Assembly: GCA_035547915.1 (NCBI GenBank)
Contig: DASZTS010000015.1
Location: forward strand, 62,001-126,000
DNA length: 64,000 bases
Direction: 5' to 3'
Source: DASSFG01 sp035547915
GTDB lineage: Bacteria > Planctomycetota > Planctomycetia > Pirellulales > JAICIG01
Below are positions 51,406 through 58,978 of the stretch, in pieces. The notes under the pieces were generated by a model that saw only the letters and a list, made by a program, of their open reading frames with translations, had not been told where the DNA came from and did not search any database. Numbering within the stretch: the stretch's first letter is position 1; the number at the start of each line of letters is the position of its first letter. The translations under genes and the position numbers were made by a program.

Positions 51406-51507
51406 AGCGAGTTCGATTCTCGCCCGCGTTCTGACTGCCCAACTGCGGGTTCAGACTAGATCTTTAAACGATGGCGAGGTCCGAACCAAATCGTCGTTGG
51501 AGGGTCT
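51406..51507 (+). ncRNA. Possible degenerate fourth unit of the Y-RNA-like array
   Basis: A perfect T-arm GCGAG-TTCGATT-CTCGC (51407-51423), then CCCGC...GCGGG as in the acceptor-like hairpins of units 1 and 2, and near the right end CCAAATCGTCGTTGG followed by TCTTT, similar to the 3' ends of the other units. A matching 5' outer strand is not convincing, so it may be a dead copy. Confidence 0.35.
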
Positions 51508-51514
51508 TTGAAAT

Positions 51515-51640
51515 GGACCGACTGCCCTTAAGAGCCGGGGGTTGCGGGTTCGAGTCCCGTCGGCGCAATCGCCACCACGACGCGCCGTAGCTCAATGGCA
51601 GAGCACCGTAAAACTCTGGTCACAACTTCGTCGGTCCTTT
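51515..51640 (+). ncRNA. Y-RNA-like RNA, unit 1, with permuted tRNA-like module
   Basis: Outer stem GGACCGAC (51515-51522) pairs perfectly with GTCGGTCC (51630-51637), followed by TTT. Inside, in order: T-arm GCGGG-TTCGAGT-CCCGT (51544-51560), acceptor 3' strand CGGCGC (51561-51566), a 15-base loop, acceptor 5' strand GCGCCG (51582-51587), and D-arm GCTC-AATGGCA-GAGC (51590-51604). Thus the tRNA-like parts are in circularly permuted order and no aminoacylatable tRNA is encoded. Some bacterial Y RNAs (YrlA type) carry tRNA-like modules and are encoded near Ro60, which is the next gene. Confidence 0.7.
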
Positions 51641-51650
51641 GACCAAGACA

Positions 51651-51793
51651 CGCCCGACTGCCGGTGCGGAGTACATGGCTTCAGTAGGTTCGATTCCTAC
51701 CCGGCCCCCTCGAACAAAAATGCGGGGCCGGACCTGGGCATTCACCGTGGTGAAGGCCCAGGAGAACTCTGCCCAAACCTCGTCGGGCGTTTT
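51651..51793 (+). ncRNA. Y-RNA-like RNA, unit 2, with permuted tRNA-like module
   Basis: Outer stem CGCCCGAC (51651-51658) with GTCGGGCG (51782-51789), then TTTT. T-arm GTAGG-TTCGATT-CCTAC (51684-51700), CCGGCCCC (51701-51708), loop, GGGGCCGG (51724-51731). In place of a D-arm there is a long hairpin CCTGGGC..TTCACC/GGTGAA..GCCCAGG (51733-51762). It shares with unit 1 the sequences CGACTGCC after the 5' strand and AACTCTG...TCGTCGG before the end, so the units are paralogues. Confidence 0.68.
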
Positions 51794-51804
51794 GCTGCAT
51801 ACGT

Positions 51805-51915
51805 AAGTCGACTGCTGACTGGAGCATATCCGCTAACGACGCCAGGGAAGAATAAGCTTCGCAATACTGCAAGACAGTACGGCGTTCTATCCAACGTTCG
51901 TCGGCTTCGTTTTTT
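51805..51915 (+). ncRNA. Y-RNA-like RNA, unit 3, without T-arm
   Basis: Outer stem AAGTCGAC (51805-51812) with GTCGGCTT (51900-51907), all eight pairs possible with one G-U, then a run of six T after CG. It keeps the shared CGACTGC and TTCGTCGG blocks. The interior lacks the TTCGA loop and has a small hairpin TACTG-CAAGA-CAGTA. The Ro60 ribosome-binding site begins right after it. Confidence 0.58.
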
Positions 51916-51930
51916 GAAAGGAGGCCCAGT

Positions 51931-53571
51931 ATGGCCAACAAGGCATTGTTTTCGAGCATCACGAACCGGCTTTCGCGGGCGAATGCCCGCAACGAGGCCG
52001 GTGGTCTGGCTTACCGGTTGCCGGCGAAGCACGCCTTGGCGCAGGTGGCCGCGACGGGTTGCTTCGGCGGTGTCTATTACATGGATGCCAAGGGCCAATT
52101 CGACGAGCTGCGCGTGCTGATCGACCAGGTGAACGACAATCTCTTCTTGGCCAAGCTGGCGGTCTACAGCCGCGAGCGGGCCTACATGAAGGACATGCCG
52201 GCCGCCCTGTTGCTCGTATTGGCCCAGCGCGACAGCAAGCTGTTCCACCGCGCGTTCGATCGCGTCGTGGACAACGGCCGCGTGCTGCGCACGCTGTTCC
52301 AGATGGTGCGTTCGGGTCAGTTCGGCCGCAAGAGCCTGTCGAGTTCGTTGCAGCGGGCGTTCCAGCGCTGGTTGAACCGGGCGTCGGTGAACGCGTTGCT
52401 CTCGGCGTCGATCGGTAACGATCCGAGCCTGCGCGACGTCTTGCGTCTGGCTCGGCCTACGCCACTCGACAACGAGCGCCGGGCACTGTTCGGCTGGTTG
52501 ACCGACAAGCCGGTCGACAAGTGGGCTCCCGCGACGGAGAGCGACCTGCCCGAGCAGGTGCAGCGGCTGGTGGCTTACCGCCGGGCCGAGACGCCGGCGT
52601 CGCAGGCCGAGATCGTGGCGCGGCTGAAGGTCCGTTGGGACCTGCTCGCCGACGCGGCTCGTGGTGCGCCCGTCTGGAAGGCGATTGGCCGGCAGATGGG
52701 TCCGCAGGCACTGCGTATGAACCTCAACACGCTCGCGCGTCACGAGGTCTTGCAGGACCGCGGCATGGTGGATTACGTGGCGACCCGCATCGCCGACGCC
52801 GACGAAATCCGCCGTTCGCGCCAGTTCCCATACCAGTTCCTGGCCGCCTACTTGAACGCCCACGACGACATGCCGCGGAAGATCAAGACGGCCCTGCACG
52901 GGGCAGCCGAGATCGCTTGCGGCAACGTGCCGGAGTTGCCAGGCCCGGTGGTCATCGGACTCGATACGTCGGGTTCGATGCAGAGCCCGGTCACGGGCGG
53001 CCGTGGTCGGGGGGCGACGAGCAAGATGCGGTGCGTGGACGTGGCGGCCTTGTTCGCCGCGGCGATCCTGCGCCGTAACCCGGAGAGCGTCGTGGTGCCT
53101 TTCGATACGCGGGCCTACGCAGCGAAGTTCGATCCGCATGATACCATCCTGAGCCTGGCCGAGCGGCTGGCGAAGTATGGTGGCGGCGGAACCGATTGCT
53201 CGCTGCCGCTGCGCGAGGCGAACACGAAGTACCGCGAGCGTAAGTTCGCCGGTGTGGTGCTCGTGAGCGACAACGAGAGCTGGGTGTACGGTCGCCAGCC
53301 GTTCGCGGCCGGCCGCAATGGTGCGACGGGTGTCATGACGGAGTGGCAGGGCTTCGTCAAGAACCAGTTGCGTTTGCAGGGCGAAGGTATGTTCGGCCCA
53401 AAGCTGATCTGCATCGACTTGCAGCCGTACACGACGGTGCAGGCGCCGGACCGCAGCGACATCTTGAATATCGGCGGCTTCAGTGACGCCGTGTTCAATG
53501 TCGTGGCGTCGTTCCTCGCGCGCGACGCTGGACGGTTCGTAGCCGAAGTCGAGTCGCTCGAGCTGTGGTAA
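51931..53571 (+). CDS. Ro60 homologue (TROVE + vWA RNA-binding protein)
   Basis: 546 residues. Residues about 15-330 form the TROVE domain of HEAT-like helices (LAVYSRERAYMKDMPAALLLVLA, FRTL-like LRTLFQMVRSGQFGRKSL), the ring that binds Y RNA on the outside and misfolded RNA ends in the hole. The vWA domain follows with MIDAS motif DTSGSMQS (Asp345, Ser347, Ser349) and a later GGGGTDCSLPL. Bacterial Ro60 proteins act with Y RNAs and exonucleases in RNA quality control and stress survival. The start is fixed by AAAGGAGG. Three Y-RNA-like units lie immediately upstream on the same strand; no exonuclease or rtcB gene is adjacent. Confidence 0.93.
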   Translation: MANKALFSSITNRLSRANARNEAGGLAYRLPAKHALAQVAATGCFGGVYYMDAKGQFDELRVLIDQVNDNLFLAKLAVYSRERAYMKDMPAALLLVLAQRDSKLFHRAFDRVVDNGRVLRTLFQMVRSGQFGRKSLSSSLQRAFQRWLNRASVNALLSASIGNDPSLRDVLRLARPTPLDNERRALFGWLTDKPVDKWAPATESDLPEQVQRLVAYRRAETPASQAEIVARLKVRWDLLADAARGAPVWKAIGRQMGPQALRMNLNTLARHEVLQDRGMVDYVATRIADADEIRRSRQFPYQFLAAYLNAHDDMPRKIKTALHGAAEIACGNVPELPGPVVIGLDTSGSMQSPVTGGRGRGATSKMRCVDVAALFAAAILRRNPESVVVPFDTRAYAAKFDPHDTILSLAERLAKYGGGGTDCSLPLREANTKYRERKFAGVVLVSDNESWVYGRQPFAAGRNGATGVMTEWQGFVKNQLRLQGEGMFGPKLICIDLQPYTTVQAPDRSDILNIGGFSDAVFNVVASFLARDAGRFVAEVESLELW

Positions 53572-53576
53572 GTAAG

Positions 53577-53613
53577 CGCCCCTGGTGACCTTCGGGACCC
53601 AGGGGCGTTTTTT
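53577..53613 (+). terminator. Intrinsic terminator of the Ro60 gene
   Basis: Nine-bp perfect stem CGCCCCTGG/CCAGGGGCG with a 13-base loop (TGACCTTCGGGAC) and six T directly after, five bases past the stop codon. Confidence 0.9.
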
Positions 53614-53697
53614 CATCTCCAACTGCCGACGCTTTCGCGAACGGACAGACTGCCGGAGGATTGCGGTGGGGGGCAAGTCTATGTCAATCTGGACCCC

Positions 53698-54027
53698 ATG
53701 ACCAGCCTCCGCAACCTCTTCGAAGACGTGCCGGTCGATTTGCCGGACGAACTCTTTACGACCTTGCTCGAAGCCGGCGCCGTTCGCATCGAGCGGATCG
53801 TGTCCCGAGGACAGAAGTCAGCCGAAGGCTTCTGGTACGATCAGCCACAGCACGAGTGGGTTGTCGTGCTGAAGGGAGCGGCCAAACTCTGCTTCGAGGA
53901 CGAAACCGTCGAGATGGGGCCGGGAGATCTTGTGAACATCCCGGCGCACAAGAAGCATCGAGTCGAATGGACGACGCCAGACGGGCCCACAATCTGGTTG
54001 GCGGTGCATTATGGACCGATACCATGA
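53698..54027 (+). CDS. Cupin-domain protein
   Basis: 109 residues forming a single cupin barrel: HEWVVVLKGAAKLCFEDETVEMGPGDLVNIPAHKKHRVEWT holds both cupin motifs, with His in the first (QHEW) and His in the second (HKKHRV) as likely metal ligands. Small proteins of this size and sequence type are widespread; the substrate is unknown. It is preceded by the Ro60 terminator and followed by its own, so it is transcribed alone. Confidence 0.85.
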   Translation: MTSLRNLFEDVPVDLPDELFTTLLEAGAVRIERIVSRGQKSAEGFWYDQPQHEWVVVLKGAAKLCFEDETVEMGPGDLVNIPAHKKHRVEWTTPDGPTIWLAVHYGPIP

Positions 54028-54085
54028 GCCAGTGAGGCAGCCAGCAATGTGGAGAGCGTGTTTTGGTAGACGATAGCGCGCGATG

Positions 54086-54134
54086 AAAAACGGCAGGCGA
54101 CGTTGCTGGGGGGCAACGCCGGCCTGCCGTTTTT
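54086..54134. terminator. Bidirectional terminator after the cupin gene
   Basis: AAAAA then CGGCAGGC (54091-54098) pairs with GCCTGCCG (54122-54129), then TTTTT. An inner GTTGC/GCAAC stem extends the hairpin. A- and T-runs on both sides suit the convergent cupin and sialate-esterase genes. Confidence 0.8.
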
Positions 54135-54180
54135 GTCGGTCGGAATGCGGTCGGATAGAGAACGCGTTGCGTGACTTCGG

Positions 54181-54223
54181 CCGCCCTCACCCTAGCCCTC
54201 TCCCGGAGGGAGAGGGGATCCGA
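54181..54223. repeat. Short CCTC/GAGG palindromic repeat, copy 2
   Basis: CCGCCCTCACCCTAGCCCTC followed by TCCCGGAGGGAGAGGGG is a near-perfect palindrome at the very 3' end of the sialate-esterase gene. It matches 16896-16929, also at the end of a minus-strand gene. Confidence 0.6.
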
Positions 54224-54226
54224 GGC

Positions 54227-55792
54227 TTAGTTTCTGTCGGCGGTGATGCCGGGCCAGTCGTCGCTGCGGAAGGGGGTGAGGGGAAGTCCGTTGCGGCTGT
54301 AGACGTTGCATACCGGGTTGTTGGCCCAGGCGTAACGCACGGCTTCCGGTTCCTTCACCTGGTCGCTCCAGACCTCGATCTTGTCGTTGCTCACAAACTT
54401 GGCCTGGGCGCGGTAGAACTTCTTGTCGGCGCCGGCGATCGTGAAACCACGCAGCTCGGGCACGTCGAATGTCCGCAGGCCCGGCCCGGCGTGATCGATG
54501 GTGACCACGAGCTTGTCGCCGGCCTTCTCCAGCGACTTGTATTGCGGACTGCGGTACGGCACGTCGATGCCATAATCGCGGGCCAGTGCCCAACGGGCGA
54601 GCCGCTTGGCCACGTCCTGCTTGTTGCGCGGGTGGATGTCTTGGCCTTCGCCGATATCGATGATCACGGCCTGTCCGGCATTGGGCAGCTTGTCCATCGT
54701 CATCGTCTGCGCTTCGCGCAGCTCGGCCCAATCGCTATCGCCCGGGTCGGGCGATTCCGCCAGGAAGTCGGCGAGTTGCACCCAATAGAACGGAAAATCG
54801 CCGATACCCCACTCTTCACGCCAGCTCGAAATCATGAGCGGAAAGAGTTCGCGATACTGGTAGGCGCGGCCGGCATTCGATTCGCCTTGATACCAGATGG
54901 CGCCGCGGATGCCGTAGCCGATGGTCGGCTTGAGCACGCCGTTATAGATATTGGCGGGGCGGGAGTTGCCACGCATGTTGCCGTCGGGGTTGTTCGGCTG
55001 GGGCGGCGCTTGCTTCCCCTCGCTCTTCGCCTTCTCGGCCGCGACCTTCCACTCGGCCATCTTTGTCTCGTAGGCCGCCTTCTCTTCGGGATAGCGCTTC
55101 TCGATCTCGTCCCAGCGGGCCATCAACGGAGCATAGCGACTGTCGGCGGCCAAACGATCGCGGCGGATCCAGGCCTCGCAGGCCGAACCGCCCCAGGCAT
55201 CGTCGATCAGTCCGACCGGCACGCCGAGCGTTTCGTGCAGTTGCCGTCCGAAGAAGTAACCCACGGCGGAAAACGACCGTGCCGACTCGGGCGTGCAGGC
55301 CTCCCAATGACCGTTGAAGTCCGACTGCGGATCCTGCGTGCCGACCTGCGGCACGGAGATGAACCGGATGTTGGGGTGCCGGGCGGCGAGCGATTCCAGG
55401 TCGGGGTCGTTCGCCAACGACACGTCCCATTGCATGTTCGATTGTCCCGAGCAGATCCAGACCTCGCCCACGAGCACGTCGTCGAGCTTGAGCTCGTTGC
55501 GGCCCTTGATCGTCATCGTGTAGGGGCCGCCCGCGCCGAGCGGATCGAGCGTCACCGACCATTTGCCGTCGTCGCCGGCCTTGGTCGATTTCTTCTGTCC
55601 CGCGAAAGACACCGTCACTTCCTCGCCGGCATCGGCGCTGCCCCACACGCGGTCCGGCAGCCCCTGCTGCAAGACCATGTGGCTGCCGAAGATGTTCGGG
55701 AGTTTGACGTCGGCGTGTGTAACGGAGGGAGGGCTAACGAACAGGGATGCACAGAGTGCAACGGCAGGCAGGAGCAACGGGCGGCGAATCAT
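54227..55792 (-). CDS. Sialate O-acetylesterase-like SGNH hydrolase
   Basis: 521 residues from the ATG at 55790-55792; the frame continues upstream over the citrate synthase gene but has no matching domain there. A signal peptide covers about 1-27 (LLPAVALCASLFVSPP). An N-terminal jelly-roll part (GSHMVLQQGLPDRVWG) is followed by the catalytic domain with the nucleophile Ser in VWICSGQSNMQWDV and AIWYQGESNAGRA. A Lys/Glu-rich helical insert occupies about 240-285. Such enzymes remove O-acetyl groups from sugars; planctomycetes have many for polysaccharide breakdown. Confidence 0.9.
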   Translation of the reverse strand: MIRRPLLLPAVALCASLFVSPPSVTHADVKLPNIFGSHMVLQQGLPDRVWGSADAGEEVTVSFAGQKKSTKAGDDGKWSVTLDPLGAGGPYTMTIKGRNELKLDDVLVGEVWICSGQSNMQWDVSLANDPDLESLAARHPNIRFISVPQVGTQDPQSDFNGHWEACTPESARSFSAVGYFFGRQLHETLGVPVGLIDDAWGGSACEAWIRRDRLAADSRYAPLMARWDEIEKRYPEEKAAYETKMAEWKVAAEKAKSEGKQAPPQPNNPDGNMRGNSRPANIYNGVLKPTIGYGIRGAIWYQGESNAGRAYQYRELFPLMISSWREEWGIGDFPFYWVQLADFLAESPDPGDSDWAELREAQTMTMDKLPNAGQAVIIDIGEGQDIHPRNKQDVAKRLARWALARDYGIDVPYRSPQYKSLEKAGDKLVVTIDHAGPGLRTFDVPELRGFTIAGADKKFYRAQAKFVSNDKIEVWSDQVKEPEAVRYAWANNPVCNVYSRNGLPLTPFRSDDWPGITADRN

Positions 55793-55906
55793 GGCGGGGC
55801 CTCGCTGGGGAAGAAAAACCGGGTGGAGGCGTGTTAGTGTAATCAGCGTCACAGGCCGTTGCCACCAGGCTCGCAGTCGAGCCCGGCCCGCGTTATGATT
55901 TCCGGC

Positions 55907-57028
55907 ATGAACGAAGAAATCTATAGTCCCGGGTTGGAAGGCGTGGTGGCGGGCGAGACGGCCGTCAGCACCTTGGCGGGCGGTTTGCAGTATCGCGGCT
56001 ATGCCGTGGAAGAGCTTGCCACGCAGGCCACGTTCGAGGAAGTGGCGTTCCTCATCCTGCACGGCGAACTGCCCAACGCGAAACAACTCGAAGCATTCCG
56101 CGGGCGCCTGACCGCGGCGCAGGAGCTCGACCAGACCCTCATCGACCTGCTGCGTAACATTCCGTCGACGGCACCGCTGATGGACGTGATGCGCACCGGC
56201 GCCAGCCTGCTCGCCCATTGGGACCCCGAAGTCGCCGACAACAGCCACGATGCGAACGTGCGCAAGGCCGAGAGGCTGTTGGCGCGGTTGCCCGTCATCA
56301 TGGCGGCCCGGCAGCGGCTGCAGGCCGGCAAGGAGCCGGTCGCTGCCGACGAACGGCTATCGCTGGCCGGCAACGTATTGTGGATGCTCAACCGGGCGGC
56401 GCCGTCACCGCAGGCAGTGAAGGCGATGGACGTGTCGCTCGTTCTTTACGCCGAGCACGAATTCAACGCGTCGACCTTCACGGCCCGTGTGGTCGCCTCG
56501 ACGTTGAGCGACCTGCACTCGTCGATCACCGCGGCCATCGGCGCGCTGAAGGGGCCGTTGCACGGCGGGGCGAACGAGCGGGTGATGGAAGTGCTGGCCG
56601 AAGTGGGCACCTCGGCCAATGCCGATCGCTGGGTGCACGACGCGCTCGCCGCCAAACGGCGCATCATGGGTTTCGGCCACCGTGTGTACAAGACGGGCGA
56701 TCCGCGGGCCGTATACCTCAAAACGTTGTGTGGGGAGTTGGCCCGCGAGACGGGTCACGAAGACATGGAGCAGATGGCCGAGGTCATCGAAACGGTCGTC
56801 GTGCAGGAAAAGAAACTGCCTCCCAATCTCGATTGGCCCAGCGCCCGCCTCTATCACTATCTGGGCCTGCCCATCGAGCTCTACACGCCGCTGTTCGTCG
56901 TCAGCCGCGTGACGGGCTGGAGTGCCCACGTCATCGAGCAGCTCGACAACAACCGGCTCATCCGGCCGCGGTCGCGTTACACGGGTCCGGCCCTGCGCCA
57001 CCTCGTGCCGCTCGCGGAGCGCGGTTAG
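55907..57028 (+). CDS. gltA: Citrate synthase
   Basis: 373 residues from ATG 55907 (MNEEIYSPGLEGVVAGETAVS); an ATG four codons earlier (55895) is also possible. This is the short Gram-positive/archaeal-type enzyme. Landmarks: GGLQYRGYAVEELA, LILHGELP, the first active His in GPLHGGANERVMEVL, the second in GFGHRVYKTGDPRA, Asp and substrate residues in NLDWPSARLYHYLGLP, and the C-terminal PRSRYTGP. It condenses acetyl-CoA with oxaloacetate; a 2-methylcitrate synthase activity cannot be excluded. It diverges from the sialate-esterase gene. Confidence 0.93.
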   Translation: MNEEIYSPGLEGVVAGETAVSTLAGGLQYRGYAVEELATQATFEEVAFLILHGELPNAKQLEAFRGRLTAAQELDQTLIDLLRNIPSTAPLMDVMRTGASLLAHWDPEVADNSHDANVRKAERLLARLPVIMAARQRLQAGKEPVAADERLSLAGNVLWMLNRAAPSPQAVKAMDVSLVLYAEHEFNASTFTARVVASTLSDLHSSITAAIGALKGPLHGGANERVMEVLAEVGTSANADRWVHDALAAKRRIMGFGHRVYKTGDPRAVYLKTLCGELARETGHEDMEQMAEVIETVVVQEKKLPPNLDWPSARLYHYLGLPIELYTPLFVVSRVTGWSAHVIEQLDNNRLIRPRSRYTGPALRHLVPLAERG

Positions 57029-57087
57029 TCGCACGCCGTATACGGGGCCAAGCCAAGAATGACAGAGTACTCCGTCAACGCGCTCCG

Positions 57088-57699
57088 TCAACCGGCGAGC
57101 TTCTTGGTGATCTCGGCCACGTGTTTGCCTTGGAAGCGGGCGATGCCAAGCTCGTTCTCGGAGGGCTGGCGCGAGCCGTCTGCGCCGGCGAGCGTCGTGG
57201 CGCCGTAGGGCGAGCCGCCGGTGATCTCGGTCATCGTCACCAGCCGCTTCTCGCTATACGGCACGCCGACGATGATCATGCCCAGGTGCAACAGCGTGGT
57301 GTGGAAGCTGGTGATGGTCGTCTCCTGGCCCCCGTGCTGCGTGCCGGTACTGGCGAAGACGCTGCCCACCTTGCCGACCAACGCGTCGCGCACCCACAGG
57401 CCGCCGGTCTGGTCCAAGAAATTGCGCATCTGCGCGCACATGTTGCCGAACCGCGTCGGGGTGCCGAAGAGGATCGCGTCGGCATCGGCGAGCTGGCCCG
57501 GCTGGGCGACCGGAATGTGCGCGAACGCTTGGCGGGCCTGCTTGGCGCCCGATTTTTCGAGCGCGGCATCGGGCATCAACTCGGGCACCTGCCACAACGT
57601 GACCTCGCCTCCCGGCACCTCGCGAGCGCCGGCGGCCACGGCTTCGGCCATGCGATAGATATGTCCGTACATGCTGTAGAACACGATCTGGATTTTCAT
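57088..57699 (-). CDS. wrbA: NAD(P)H:quinone oxidoreductase, WrbA type
   Basis: 203 residues, standard length. Flavodoxin-like fold with FMN loop YSMYGHIYRMAEAV, GTPTRFGNMCAQMRNFLDQTGGLW and STGTQHGGQETTITSFHTTLLHLGM; ITGGSPYGATT closes the site. It two-electron-reduces quinones to limit oxidative stress. It is convergent with citrate synthase and diverges from the gluconolactonase-like gene. Confidence 0.94.
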   Translation of the reverse strand: MKIQIVFYSMYGHIYRMAEAVAAGAREVPGGEVTLWQVPELMPDAALEKSGAKQARQAFAHIPVAQPGQLADADAILFGTPTRFGNMCAQMRNFLDQTGGLWVRDALVGKVGSVFASTGTQHGGQETTITSFHTTLLHLGMIIVGVPYSEKRLVTMTEITGGSPYGATTLAGADGSRQPSENELGIARFQGKHVAEITKKLAG

Positions 57700-57969
57700 C
57701 GAAAGTCCTCGCGATGGGTTCGATGGCGCACTTCTACCATTTTTTTCCGCAGTTGGGGAGTGGCCGGCGGCCGGGCGCTACCGAGAACGGCTTCGCGTGC
57801 GGTGATCCATCGGCCGTGGGCGCAATGCCGCTGTGTGTGCCGCGTCGGTGCGACGATGGCGTGCCGTGTCCGCGCCACGGTATACTTCACCCTCACGGGA
57901 ACCTATCGCTCGGCCACACGGCTGGCCGCGTGTGTTGCATCCGTTCGCACAGCATCGGAGATTCGCACC

Positions 57970-58908
57970 ATGATCGCACGCTCGCTCTGTCTCGTCGCGT
58001 CGTTGGTCCTCTTCATCGCTTCCGTCTCTGCCGACGAGAAGAAATCAGCCGGCCCGATTCCGGGCATTGGGCCGAAGGGCGAAGTGACGAAGGTCCAAGG
58101 CGAGTTCAAATTCACCGAGGGATCGGCCGCCGACAAGGACGGGAACATCTATTTCAGCGATATTCCAGCCAACCTCGTCTACCGCCTCGCCGCCGACGGC
58201 AAGGCGTCGATATTCCGCAAGCCGTCGAACCATACCAACGGCAGGTTCAACGCACAGGGCGAGTTGGTGTCGTGCGAGATGGACGGCCAGTTGGTGGCCG
58301 TGTCGCCCGACGGCAAGCAGGTCCGTCCGCTGGCGGCCACCTACGAAGGCAAACGCTTCAACGCGCCGAACGACCTGGTGATCGACCGCTCCGGCGGCGT
58401 TTACTTCACCGATCCGCATTTTCTCGCTCCCGATCCGCTTCCCCAAGGCGTGACGGCCGTCTATTACGTGGGCGGCGGCGGGTTGGTCAAGCGGCTCGTC
58501 GACGACCTCAAGGCGCCAAACGGCGTGATCCTGTCGACGGATGAGAAGACGCTCTACGTCGTGCCGACCATGCAAGAAGAGGTGATGGCATATCCGATCG
58601 AGTCGCCGGGCAAGATCGGCAAGGGAACCGTGTTTTGCCGGCTCGAGCAGCGGCCTGGCCAGCAAGGCCATGGCGGCGACGGGCTGACGATCGATACGCA
58701 GGGAAACCTCTACATCACCTCCGACCTCGGCTTGCAGGTGTTCGATCGCGAGGGAAAGCACCTGGGCAACATCGAGGTGCCCGAGCAACCGGCCAATGTC
58801 GCGTTCGGTGGTTCGGATTTCAAAACGCTCTACATCACGGCCCGCACGTCGCTCTATCGGGCAGACATGGAAGCCACCGGGCACCGCTTCGCGCGCGGCG
58901 AGAAGTAG
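57970..58908 (+). CDS. Secreted SMP-30/gluconolactonase-like protein
   Basis: 312 residues from the ATG at 57970; the in-frame sequence upstream overlaps wrbA and citrate synthase and is not coding. Signal peptide about 1-21 (LVASLVLFIASVSA). Six-bladed propeller with FTEGSAADKDGNIYFSDIP, FNAPNDLVIDRSGGVYFTDPHF, APNGVILSTDEKTLYVVP and HGGDGLTIDTQGNLYITSDLG. Glu in FTEG, Asn in APND and APNG, and Asp in GGDG are the metal-binding residues of lactonases, so it is likely an exported sugar lactonase. Confidence 0.9.
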   Translation: MIARSLCLVASLVLFIASVSADEKKSAGPIPGIGPKGEVTKVQGEFKFTEGSAADKDGNIYFSDIPANLVYRLAADGKASIFRKPSNHTNGRFNAQGELVSCEMDGQLVAVSPDGKQVRPLAATYEGKRFNAPNDLVIDRSGGVYFTDPHFLAPDPLPQGVTAVYYVGGGGLVKRLVDDLKAPNGVILSTDEKTLYVVPTMQEEVMAYPIESPGKIGKGTVFCRLEQRPGQQGHGGDGLTIDTQGNLYITSDLGLQVFDREGKHLGNIEVPEQPANVAFGGSDFKTLYITARTSLYRADMEATGHRFARGEK

Positions 58909-58978
58909 GAAGCGGCCGGTGTCGCAACCCGCGCTTGCGCAAAGCAACGCGTGACGGTATGGCTGCTCGGAGAGGCTC

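Noticed and set aside
51544..51708. Ordinary tRNA genes upstream of Ro60
   Set aside because: T-arms and acceptor strands are present but the 3' half precedes the 5' half, no anticodon arm with a normal loop follows the D-arm, and unit 2 lacks a D-arm. A Y-RNA-like tRNA mimic explains this better.
51742..53676. A 644-codon open frame on the minus strand across the Ro60 gene
   Set aside because: It is antisense to a clear TROVE/vWA protein, has Arg/His/Gln-rich shadow composition and no motif. Long antisense frames are common here because of GC-rich third positions.
55793..56248. N-terminal extension of the sialate-esterase frame over the citrate synthase gene
   Set aside because: The extension shows no domain and precedes a clean signal peptide at the ATG ending at 55792.
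56218..57969. A long plus-strand frame leading into the gluconolactonase-like gene
   Set aside because: It overlaps citrate synthase in another frame and wrbA in antisense; the real gene has its own signal peptide start at 57970.
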